Shown piece after piece: positions 1 through 6,515 of a DNA stretch of 14,508 bases. The notes below the pieces were generated by a model. That model was not told where the DNA came from and did no database searches. It saw only the letters and a list, made by a program, of their open reading frames with translations. Each line of letters opens with the position of its first letter. The stretch's first letter is position 1. The stretch is from Rickettsiales bacterium (GTDB lineage Bacteria; Pseudomonadota; Alphaproteobacteria; Rickettsiales; UBA1997), in contig JAIRSX010000026.1 of NCBI GenBank assembly GCA_031255235.1, positions 1 to 14,508 on the forward strand, read 5' to 3'. The position numbers and the translations under genes are program-made.

Positions 1-473
1 TTTTGAATAGTAGCATTCTCTATTACTGTAGAACCTGCTACAGCAAATGCTACTAGAACAGTTATTGCAAAGATAGCAATAGAGAACTCTGTAAGAGAGA
101 AAGCAGCAGTGGGAGTGGAGGTAAGAGTAGAGGTGAGAGTGGGAGAGGTGGGAGTTGGAGAGGGGAAGGGAGAGATTGGGGATGGAGAGGATGAGAGTAG
201 GGGAGAAGAAGGAAAGGATAGAGAAGAGATTGGGGAAAGAAGGATGGGGGATGGGGAGGTGAGAGTGGTAGCATGGTTAGATATGGTGGTTGTTGCATTT
301 GGAGTTTGAGTTGTGGTTGCAACTTGAGTTGGATCTTGAGCTGTTGTGGTAGTTATAGTTATTGTTGTAAGGAAAGCATGATCCATTTGATTGGTTAATG
401 TTGCTGCTAAAAGAGTGGATGGGTTGTTATTATTTGTAATGGTAGTAGTAAGGGTTGTGTGATGAAGTTTCAT
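1..473 (-). CDS. Pilin-like membrane protein with long Thr/Ser/Pro-rich leader, partial
   Basis: The frame is open for 157 codons from ATG 473 to the left window edge, so the C-terminus is missing. Residues 1-70 are rich in Thr and Asn. Residues 70-122 are almost only Ser, Thr, Pro, Leu and Ile. Then comes AAFSLTEF (residues 123-130) and a hydrophobic run to about residue 147, followed by GSTVIENATIQ. Phe125 with Glu129 four residues later and a hydrophobic stretch behind it match the mature N-terminus of type IV pilins and pseudopilins (Glu5), with Ala instead of Gly at -1. Normal prepilin leaders are short and charged; this one would be 124 residues without clear basic charge. Start 473 is chosen because a GAGAGG purine run ends 10 bases upstream; the same frame extends through the (CT)23 tract to ATG 593. 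Function is unknown. An alternative is a mucin-like stalk with an ordinary membrane anchor, or non-bacterial DNA joined in assembly. Confidence 0.45.
   Translation of the reverse strand, partial: MKLHHTTLTTTITNNNNPSTLLAATLTNQMDHAFLTTITITTTTAQDPTQVATTTQTPNATTTISNHATTLTSPSPILLSPISSLSFPSSPLLSSSPSPISPFPSPTPTSPTLTSTLTSTPTAAFSLTEFSIAIFAITVLVAFAVAGSTVIENATIQ
108..271. repeat. 164-base C-free, purine-rich tract
   Basis: The plus strand has no C from 108 to 271 and consists mostly of G and A with scattered T. The coding (minus) strand therefore has no G. This part encodes the Ser/Thr/Pro-rich stretch before the pilin-like segment. It is much richer in G:C pairs than the AT-rich surroundings. It is not a tandem repeat of one unit but an irregular mix of GGAG, GAGA and GTGAGA-like words, as expected from slippage plus point changes. 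Confidence 0.85.
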
Positions 474-477
474 AGTG

Positions 478-532
<55 letters not shown>

Positions 533-873
533 CTGTGTCTCTAGTGTGTGTGTATTTGTCCGTATGTGTGTTGTATATATCTGTGTGTTGCATATGCTAA
601 ATACAGAATCCAATGAGTTGTTATTTGGTAAGTTGTTACTTAATGAATTGTTGTTATTTCTTTTTTGACTTAGCATATGATTACCGTTAAAATTTATGTT
701 TTTTCTCTTAATGATATAAAACAAAAAATGCAAAAAAATACTAAGAAGAGGTTCATTCTAAAAAAAAGAATTACTATCGCAGTTATACCTTATTTTATGA
801 TATAAAATGATTCACTAATCTAGATAGGTATTGTGGTTATAATGAATATACAAATAACATAATAAACGAGATG

Positions 874-901
874 CTTGACTAGATGTTAACCTTGACTAGA
901 T
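874..901. repeat. Tandem CTTGACTAGAT repeat
   Basis: CTTGACTAGAT occurs at 874-884 and again at 891-901, a period of 17 bases. The second copy is the outer end of the left arm of the inverted-repeat element. The core TTGACTAG also appears inverted as CTAGTCAA at 1060-1067 and 1132-1139. Confidence 0.75.
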
Positions 902-1140
902 AATTTACTTTTTTCTTTATTTTTTAAGTAATTTTTAGTCAGTTTTAAAATCATCTTTTCAAATTCCTTTTTATTTAGTTTTCTATTGTTGTATCTATTT
1001 CCTTATCATTTTGTATTCCATAGTTATTGATATTCTAGGAGAATTGTAATCGACTTTTACTAGTCAATCCCTTAAGGCTTGAACAAAATCTTTTTACAAA
1101 AATTAAAAAAATAAAGAAAAAAGTAAATTATCTAGTCAAG
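891..1140. mobile_element. MITE-like element with 35-bp perfect inverted repeats
   Basis: The left arm 891-925 is the exact reverse complement of 1106-1140, each beginning CTTGACTAGATAATTTAC at its outer end. The 180-base interior has no open reading frame of note. Size and layout fit a small non-autonomous transposable element (MITE), but I see no clear target-site duplication (left flank GTTAAC, right flank CACCAA). If transcribed, the arms could form a 35-bp RNA stem, so a structural or regulatory role is also possible. Confidence 0.5.
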
Positions 1141-1268
1141 CACCAAAAATAATAAACTACTAAATACTCTTTAATTTAAAGGTATTTTTTAAATTATTGG
1201 AGTTTCCTTATTTTTCACTGTCGTTTGAAATTTTTTAAAGTTATTTGGCAAGTGGATTATAACTATTT

Positions 1269-1296
1269 TTGATTTAAAAAATACATTAATTATAAG
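1269..1296 (+). promoter_or_regulatory. Putative sigma70-type promoter for pssA
   Basis: TTGATT at 1269-1274 and TATAAG at 1291-1296 are separated by 16 bases, and pssA starts 28 bases after the -10. The layout resembles the argG promoter in this window. Confidence 0.45.
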
Positions 1297-1324
1297 ACAT
1301 AACAAGTTTAAGAAGGAAATAAAC

Positions 1325-2092
1325 ATGGAAAATAAATCTTTTTGTATCAGAATGATCCCGACTTTAGTATCTTTGTTGGCAGTTGCTCTGGGTGTTACTG
1401 CTATTAAGTGTGCTTTTGAGGGCAATTTTGAAGCAGCAGCATTTCTCATAGTTCTTGCAGCTATATTAGATAATTTTGACGGTAGAATTGCAAGAGCGTT
1501 AGGTGTTGCCAGTGATTTCGGCGTTCAAATTGATTCTCTCGCCGATGCAGTAAATTTTGGCGTTTCACCTGCTTTTGTTGTTTATCTTTGGAAAATGAGT
1601 GAGTCAGATCATGTTTTTTTTGGTTGGTTGCCCGTTTTGTTGCTTGTTTTTGCCCTAATTATTAGGCTGGCAAGGTTTAACAGCGATTTGTCCCTTGATG
1701 ATCCAGAAAGTCCTTTGATAAAATACTTTTTTAAAGGAATGCCTGCTCCTTCTGTTGCCTTGATGACATTATTTCCCCTGATCGCTTCTTTTGAATTTGG
1801 TGATGGTTTTTGGACTAATCCAGCTTCTGTTATTATAAATACTATTATTATGGCATTATTTGCTGTTAGTAAAATACCGACTCCTTGCCTTAAAAAGCTA
1901 CACTTTACTGGTACCACAAATTTTGTATATAAAAATACCCTGAGATTGTTAATCCTTTTAATTCTTATTGGTTTTATCCCGCAGATTCCATTTACTCCGT
2001 GGTTCGGTCTTACAATTACTGGACTTGTTTATTTGGTTGGTATAGTTATATCAATAATTGCCTTTAACAAGATTCAGAATAAATATGCTTAA
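1325..2092 (+). CDS. pssA: CDP-diacylglycerol-serine O-phosphatidyltransferase
   Basis: This integral membrane enzyme joins CDP-diacylglycerol and L-serine to make phosphatidylserine, the precursor of phosphatidylethanolamine. The 255 residues contain the full CDP-alcohol phosphotransferase signature: Asp52-Gly53, Ala56-Arg57, Gly66, Asp70 and Asp74 with the exact family spacing. Several hydrophobic segments follow and precede it, with a strong one near the C-terminus (about residues 205-250). Start ATG 1325 has AAGGA at 1313-1317. The last eight bases overlap the start of the nuclease gene, so the two are probably translated together. The usual partner psd (phosphatidylserine decarboxylase) is not in the window. 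Other CDP-alcohol transferases such as PgsA share the motif, but the long multi-span form with SDFGVQIDSLAD fits PssA. Confidence 0.9.
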   Translation: MENKSFCIRMIPTLVSLLAVALGVTAIKCAFEGNFEAAAFLIVLAAILDNFDGRIARALGVASDFGVQIDSLADAVNFGVSPAFVVYLWKMSESDHVFFGWLPVLLLVFALIIRLARFNSDLSLDDPESPLIKYFFKGMPAPSVALMTLFPLIASFEFGDGFWTNPASVIINTIIMALFAVSKIPTPCLKKLHFTGTTNFVYKNTLRLLILLILIGFIPQIPFTPWFGLTITGLVYLVGIVISIIAFNKIQNKYA

Positions 2093-3689
2093 AGATAAGA
2101 AAAAAAGACTGGATAGAGTTTTAAAAAGGAAGGAAGCGAAAAAGAGGTTATTAAAATTCAAGGAAATTAGAAAAGAAAAAAGGAAGAAAGAAAAGTGGAA
2201 AAGATATCCTTCATTGGGGGTTGTTGACAATAAAACACAACCAATTAAGAAACTTTCCACTATTGAAAAATTAAAATCTAAGTTGGGGCAGGATATCTTT
2301 AAAAGATATAAAAAAACAACAATTGACGGATTACAGATAACTTTTCTTGGAGCAACGAGAACAGTCACCGGTTCAAAATATTTATTAGAAAGTGGTAATT
2401 CTAAAGTTTTGATTGATTCTGGCTTATTTCAAGGAATTAAAGAGTTGAGATTAAGGAATTGGGATAGTTTTCCAATAAATCCAAAACACCTTGATGCTAT
2501 AATTTTGACTCATGCGCATCTTGATCATGTTGGCTATATTCCTCTACTCACAAAAAATGGTTTTAAAGGCAAAATTTATTGCACCCATTCCACAAAAGAT
2601 TTATCAAAACTTATAATTCCAGATAGTGGTTTTTTGCAAGAGGAGGAAGCAAGATATGCTGCAAAAAAAGGATACTCTAAACATTTCAATCCTAAACCTT
2701 TATATACTCAAAAAGACGCATTGAATTCTCTTAGAAATTTTTACACTACAGATTTTTATAAAGAAGTTAAGATAGACGATGAATTTTCGTTTTCTTTTAC
2801 AAAAGCAGGACATATATTAGGTGCTTCGTCAGTGCTTGTTAATTCTAAAAGCGGTAAAAAGATTTTATTTTCTGGTGATTTAGGAAGAACAGATTCACCA
2901 ATTGTTACTAAACCTGATAAGTGTCCACAGGCAGATTATATTTTGATTGAATCCACATACGGTAATAGAATTCATACTCAAGATGATGCAAAGGGATTTT
3001 TGGAAAATGTCATAAACAAAACTTCCATGAAGGGCGGAAAAATAATTGTTCCAGCATTTGCAGTTGGTAGAACTCAAAAAATTTTGTATTACATAAACGA
3101 ATTAAAAAAAGAACATAGAATTCCTAACATACCAATATTTTTGGATAGCCCAATGTCTATTAAAGTTACTTCTCTCGTAGAAGACTATGTTAAAGAAGGT
3201 AAATTGACAAGAGAAGCATATAAAAGTCTATATGGTGATGTTAAATTTTGTGTCACAAGGGTTCAGTCCAAAAAAATACTCGATTTTAAAGGTCCTTGCA
3301 TCATCATTTCTGCAAGTGGAATGGCAGCTGGTGGACGAGTTTTACACCATATCGCAAATTTTGCTCCAAATCCAGATACTACAATTATTTTAGTTGGTTA
3401 TCAGGCAGAAGGCACTAGAGGACGGGATCTACAGGATGGTAAAAAGGACATTAAGATTCATGGACAGGTTATTCCTGTTAGATGTACCGTTGTTAACATG
3501 GGAGGCATGTCCGACCATGGCGATCAAAACGAACTTTTAGATTGGCTAAAAGCAATGCCATCACCACCTAAAAAACTTTTTGTAGTTCATGGTGAAGAAG
3601 AACAATCAAAAATATTTGTTGACAAAGTCCATGAGACTATGGGGTGGAATGCTGTCGTTCCAGAATATCTGGAGACCGTTAAAATATAG
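2085..3689 (+). CDS. Metallo-beta-lactamase/beta-CASP RNase-like nuclease with basic N-terminal extension
   Basis: The protein belongs to the metallo-beta-lactamase beta-CASP group (CPSF-like/RNA-specificity factor exonucleases). Motif 2 THAHLDH (residues 142-148) supplies zinc ligands; GHILGASS, SGDLGR, ESTYGNR, FLDSPMS, SASGMAAGGR and the C-terminal FVVHGEEEQ follow in family order. I chose ATG 2085 (534 residues), which overlaps the pssA stop as ATGCTTAA; a TTG at 2058 would add nine residues encoded inside pssA. Residues 1 to about 80 precede the catalytic fold and are dominated by Lys and Arg, suggesting an RNA-binding or ribosome-binding extension not usual for the family. Cytoplasmic RNA processing or decay is the likely role; the exact substrate is not predictable. 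No clear terminator follows. Confidence 0.85.
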   Translation: MLKDKKKRLDRVLKRKEAKKRLLKFKEIRKEKRKKEKWKRYPSLGVVDNKTQPIKKLSTIEKLKSKLGQDIFKRYKKTTIDGLQITFLGATRTVTGSKYLLESGNSKVLIDSGLFQGIKELRLRNWDSFPINPKHLDAIILTHAHLDHVGYIPLLTKNGFKGKIYCTHSTKDLSKLIIPDSGFLQEEEARYAAKKGYSKHFNPKPLYTQKDALNSLRNFYTTDFYKEVKIDDEFSFSFTKAGHILGASSVLVNSKSGKKILFSGDLGRTDSPIVTKPDKCPQADYILIESTYGNRIHTQDDAKGFLENVINKTSMKGGKIIVPAFAVGRTQKILYYINELKKEHRIPNIPIFLDSPMSIKVTSLVEDYVKEGKLTREAYKSLYGDVKFCVTRVQSKKILDFKGPCIIISASGMAAGGRVLHHIANFAPNPDTTIILVGYQAEGTRGRDLQDGKKDIKIHGQVIPVRCTVVNMGGMSDHGDQNELLDWLKAMPSPPKKLFVVHGEEEQSKIFVDKVHETMGWNAVVPEYLETVKI

Positions 3690-3714
3690 ACATTATAATA
3701 CACAAAGATAATAT

Positions 3715-3742
3715 TTGATTATTATTTTATGTGTTGTATACT
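3715..3742 (+). promoter_or_regulatory. Putative argG promoter
   Basis: TTGATT (3715-3720), 16 bases, TATACT (3737-3742). Transcription would begin near 3749, giving a leader of about 130 bases before argG, long enough to hold the hairpins described at 3784-3861. Confidence 0.55.
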
Positions 3743-3783
3743 GCACATGTGTTATTTTTTACTAGGTTTTTAAGGGATTTACG

Positions 3784-3861
3784 AAGTAGGTGATACTTGC
3801 TCTTTTGGAATTTAGAATAAATTTATTAGTGAGTATTACCAAAAGTAATGCTTATTTTTTT
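3784..3861 (+). promoter_or_regulatory. argG leader with alternative hairpins (putative attenuator)
   Basis: Three pairings compete. A small hairpin pairs AAGTA (3784-3788) with TACTT (3794-3798). An extended stem can pair 3789-3800 with 3829-3840, twelve consecutive pairs including three G-U, around a 28-base loop. A terminator-like stem pairs 3830-3839 with 3845-3854 and is followed by seven T. The extended stem uses the left arm of the terminator, so both cannot form together; this is the layout of antiterminator and terminator. No Arg-rich leader peptide is visible, so a ligand- or protein-sensing RNA is possible. Confidence 0.45.
3830..3861 (+). terminator. Intrinsic terminator-like hairpin in the argG leader
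   Basis: Ten-bp stem (3830-3839 with 3845-3854, including two or three G-U pairs), five-base loop CAAAA, then T at 3855-3861. It ends only 20 bases before the argG start codon. If it always worked, argG would need a promoter inside those 20 bases, so conditional use is more likely. It could also end readthrough from the upstream nuclease gene. Confidence 0.6.
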
Positions 3862-3871
3862 GTTGAAAAAT

Positions 3872-3877
3872 GGAGGA
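3872..3877 (+). promoter_or_regulatory. Ribosome binding site GGAGGA deciding the argG start
   Basis: A near-perfect GGAGGA sits four bases before GTG 3882. The in-frame ATG at 3870 overlaps this site and has no such sequence upstream, so the GTG is the better start. The resulting N-terminus MAKEKIVLAYSGG is the usual one for ArgG. Confidence 0.75.
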
Positions 3878-3881
3878 ACTT

Positions 3882-5135
3882 GTGGCAAAAGAAAAAATTG
3901 TATTAGCGTATTCAGGTGGTTTGGATACTTCTTGTATATTGAAATGGTTGATTGACAAGGGTTATGATGTTATAACCTTTACGGCAGATATTGGACAAGG
4001 TGACGCAGACTTGAAAAAAGTCGAGGAAAAAGCAAAAGCATTGGGAGCAAAACCCTACATACTTGATTTGAGAAAAGAATTTGTTGAAAAATACATATTT
4101 CCTGTATTCTCATCAGGAGCAGTTTACGAAAATAGATATTTATTGGGAACGTCTGTGGCAAGACCTTTAATAGCAAAAAAACAAATAGAAATCGCTGAAA
4201 AAGAAGGTGCAAATTGGGTTTCACATGGTTGTACTGGTAAAGGAAATGATCAATGTAGATTTGAATTGTCTTTCTATGCTCTAAATCCAAAAATTAAGGT
4301 TTACGCACCATGGAAAGATCAGGAATTTTTGGATAAATTTAAAGGCAGGAGTGATTTATTGAAATATGCCGAAGAAAATAAAATACCGGTTTCTCAAACA
4401 ACTAAACAGCCATATAGCGAGGATGAAAACTTGCTTCATATATCACACGAAGCTGGTGTTTTGGAAGATCCTAATTTCATCACACCTGACTACGTTTATA
4501 ACAGAAGTAACACACCAGAAAAAGCACCAGATAAAGTTACAAAAATAAAAATTACATTTAAAGATGGAATACCTATAAAGGTTGAAAATTTGGAAGATAA
4601 AACAGTAAAAACTGATCCATTGGAATTGTTTTTATACTTGAATAAACTTGGTGCAGAAAATGGTATAGGACACTTGGATATGGTAGAAAACAGATTTGTT
4701 GGTGTAAAATCCAGAGGTGTTTATGAAACTCCTGGTGGAACAATTTTGTATGTTGCCCATAGAGATATTGAAGGAATTGCAATGGATAGAGAAGTTATGA
4801 GAATCAGAGATATGTTGGCACCAGAAGTTGCAAGGGTTGTTTACAACGGTTTTTGGTTTTCACCAGAAATGGATTTCTTAATGGCGGCAATTAAAAAATC
4901 ACAAGAAGCAATAGATGGTTCAGTAACTTTGAAACTTTATAAAGGAAATTGCTTCCCTCTTGCAAGAGAAAGTAGCTCAAGTCTATATGATCAAAAATTA
5001 TCATCAATGGATGAAGAGGGTGGTTACGACCAAGTAGATGCGAAAGGATTTATTAAGATAAATGCTATTAGACTTGTTGCACACAGCAAGATTATGAAAG
5101 GAAAAGGAAAAGATATTATTGAGTTTAACAACTAA
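3882..5135 (+). CDS. argG: Argininosuccinate synthase
   Basis: ArgG condenses citrulline and aspartate with ATP to argininosuccinate, the penultimate step of arginine synthesis, in the cytoplasm. From GTG 3882 the protein has 417 residues, close to the family's usual 400-450. The N-terminal ATP-binding loop AYSGGLDTS, the SHGCTGKGNDQ motif that binds citrulline/aspartate, TTKQPYSEDENLLHIS and VYETPGGT are all present and in order, so it looks functional. It stands alone, without argH or argF. Its own promoter, a hairpin-rich leader and a strong terminator make it a monocistronic, probably regulated unit. Confidence 0.95.
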   Translation: MAKEKIVLAYSGGLDTSCILKWLIDKGYDVITFTADIGQGDADLKKVEEKAKALGAKPYILDLRKEFVEKYIFPVFSSGAVYENRYLLGTSVARPLIAKKQIEIAEKEGANWVSHGCTGKGNDQCRFELSFYALNPKIKVYAPWKDQEFLDKFKGRSDLLKYAEENKIPVSQTTKQPYSEDENLLHISHEAGVLEDPNFITPDYVYNRSNTPEKAPDKVTKIKITFKDGIPIKVENLEDKTVKTDPLELFLYLNKLGAENGIGHLDMVENRFVGVKSRGVYETPGGTILYVAHRDIEGIAMDREVMRIRDMLAPEVARVVYNGFWFSPEMDFLMAAIKKSQEAIDGSVTLKLYKGNCFPLARESSSSLYDQKLSSMDEEGGYDQVDAKGFIKINAIRLVAHSKIMKGKGKDIIEFNN

Positions 5136-5140
5136 AAACT

Positions 5141-5168
5141 AAAGTCCTCCATTAATATGGAGGACTTT
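5141..5168. terminator. Bidirectional terminator between argG and waaA
   Basis: A perfect stem pairs AAGTCCTCCAT (5142-5152) with ATGGAGGACTT (5157-5167) around the loop TAAT. A adjoins the left side and T the right, so the hairpin can end both argG transcripts and convergent waaA transcripts. Confidence 0.85.
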
Positions 5169-5190
5169 TCGTATGCAAAAATTATAAAAA

Positions 5191-6471
5191 TTATTCCCCA
5201 TTTATAGTTTCGGTTATGCTTCTTGCTATTTCAGAGGCAATATGTGAATATTTTTCAGTGGTTTTTAAAGCATTTAATTTTAATTTTTCCCGCCTCTCTT
5301 TGTTATTGATTAAATCACCAACCTCTTTAATCATTTCATTAACAACATCATTATTTTTGTTAACAATACAAGCATCATATTTTAGCATCTCATCGAATAA
5401 AATTTTGTTACCTGCAATGAATGGACCTGTAATGATAGCACAATCAAATTTTGCAACTTCGATTGGATTATGTCCACCTATTCCATCTACAAGAGAACCA
5501 CACATAATAACTACATCACTTATTTCGTAAAAACATCCCATTTCACCCATTTCATCATAAATATAAATGGTTGTATCTTTTTTTATTCTTTCTTTTTGAG
5601 ATTTTCTGACAACATTTTCTCCCCTTTTTTCTAAAAATGCTTTAACAGGAGAGGTATATTTTCCATGCCTCAAAGTAAAAAACGATAGTAAATTCGGATA
5701 TTTCTGTTTTAATTCCTTATGGATTTGATAGGCAAAATCCAGCTCTTCATAATGTAAAGAGGCAAAAACAATGGTAGGTCTATCACCAATCCCCTCTTTT
5801 AAAGATTCATAATACTTTTGATTTATCGATGCTTTGGGTGTTGCAAGTTTTAAATTACCAAGTGATATTGTTTTTTTAACGCCAAGCACCTGTAATTTCT
5901 TGGAATCCTCTTCACTTTGAGGATAACAAATATCTATATTTGAAAAGATTACCCTCCGCATTCTATCAAACTTCTTCCATCTCTCAAAACTTCTATCACT
6001 CATTTTGGCTGTCGCAATTATAACTTTTGCGCCGGTTTTATGAGTTCTGACAATAACATTTGGCCAAATTTCACTTTCTATATTTATGAGAGCAATAGGT
6101 CTCCAATAGTCTAAGAATTTAAGAATGGTGTGTATTTTATCAATAGGCGTATATTGATGTATTATTTTAGGCGATTTATTTTTTGACTCTATAAGGTTTG
6201 CACTTGTTCTCGTAGTGGTTGTTAATAGAACTGTGGCATCCTTATTTTGTTCTATCAATTTATCAATCAAAGTTAATGCGACTATTGATTCACCAACACT
6301 GACCGCCTGAACCCAAATTATATCCCCCTTCGGTCTCTTTTTTGTCGGTCGTCCAAATTTTTCTTTAAGTCTACCAAACTCCTCTTTGCCCCAAAATAAC
6401 CTAAAAAATATATAAATATTTATGAAAGGAGATAGCAGGATAGTTAAAAAACTATACAAAAAATAACTCAT
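5191..6471 (-). CDS. waaA: 3-deoxy-D-manno-octulosonic acid (Kdo) transferase
   Basis: WaaA/KdtA transfers Kdo from CMP-Kdo to the lipid A precursor at the inner face of the inner membrane, starting the LPS core. The 426-residue protein has an N-terminal membrane anchor (about residues 3-25), then RLKEKFGRP, VQAVSVGES with the presumed catalytic Glu61, IESEIWPN (residues 131-138), and a C-terminal GSLVDGIGGHNPIE nucleotide-sugar motif, all in the order known for the family. The region that usually reads STHEGEE is ASLHYEELD here, a modest departure. It shares a 44-base divergent intergenic region with glmU and converges on argG. No strong ribosome binding site is visible. It implies a Gram-negative cell with at least a Kdo-lipid A outer membrane. 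Confidence 0.92.
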   Translation of the reverse strand: MSYFLYSFLTILLSPFINIYIFFRLFWGKEEFGRLKEKFGRPTKKRPKGDIIWVQAVSVGESIVALTLIDKLIEQNKDATVLLTTTTRTSANLIESKNKSPKIIHQYTPIDKIHTILKFLDYWRPIALINIESEIWPNVIVRTHKTGAKVIIATAKMSDRSFERWKKFDRMRRVIFSNIDICYPQSEEDSKKLQVLGVKKTISLGNLKLATPKASINQKYYESLKEGIGDRPTIVFASLHYEELDFAYQIHKELKQKYPNLLSFFTLRHGKYTSPVKAFLEKRGENVVRKSQKERIKKDTTIYIYDEMGEMGCFYEISDVVIMCGSLVDGIGGHNPIEVAKFDCAIITGPFIAGNKILFDEMLKYDACIVNKNNDVVNEMIKEVGDLINNKERREKLKLNALKTTEKYSHIASEIARSITETINGE

Positions 6472-6515
6472 TTTTTGATTCTTATTTCATATAATTTAGA
6501 AAATATATTGTATAT
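6472..6515. promoter_or_regulatory. Divergent waaA/glmU promoter region
   Basis: Only 44 AT-rich bases separate the two start codons, so their promoters must overlap here or lie within the genes. TATAAT at 6490-6495 is a candidate -10 for glmU, leaving a leader of about 14 bases without a Shine-Dalgarno sequence. I see no convincing -35 at the right distance and no clear waaA -10. Confidence 0.35.

Larger units (their letters stand above)
594..1324. other. Long gene-free region between divergent genes
   Basis: No convincing gene lies between the pilin-like gene and pssA. A minus-strand reading frame from TTG 733 (or ATG 676) to 470 crosses the CT tract and ends in a TGA overlapping ATG 473; it is Asn-rich and could be an alternative N-terminal part of the pilin-like protein at other repeat lengths. 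The region also holds a 10-bp inverted repeat TTAGCATATG (670-679) with CATATGCTAA (591-600), the 891-1140 inverted-repeat element, and the pssA promoter. Confidence 0.6.

Noticed and set aside
62..322. Minus-strand Pro/Leu-rich frame inside the pilin-like gene
   Set aside because: It is another frame of the same G-less tract; the frame that carries the pilin-like segment is longer and open to the window edge.
3729..3773. Short leader peptide frame in the argG leader (MCCILHMCYFLLGF)
   Set aside because: It has no ribosome binding site and no Arg codons, so it does not explain attenuation by arginine.
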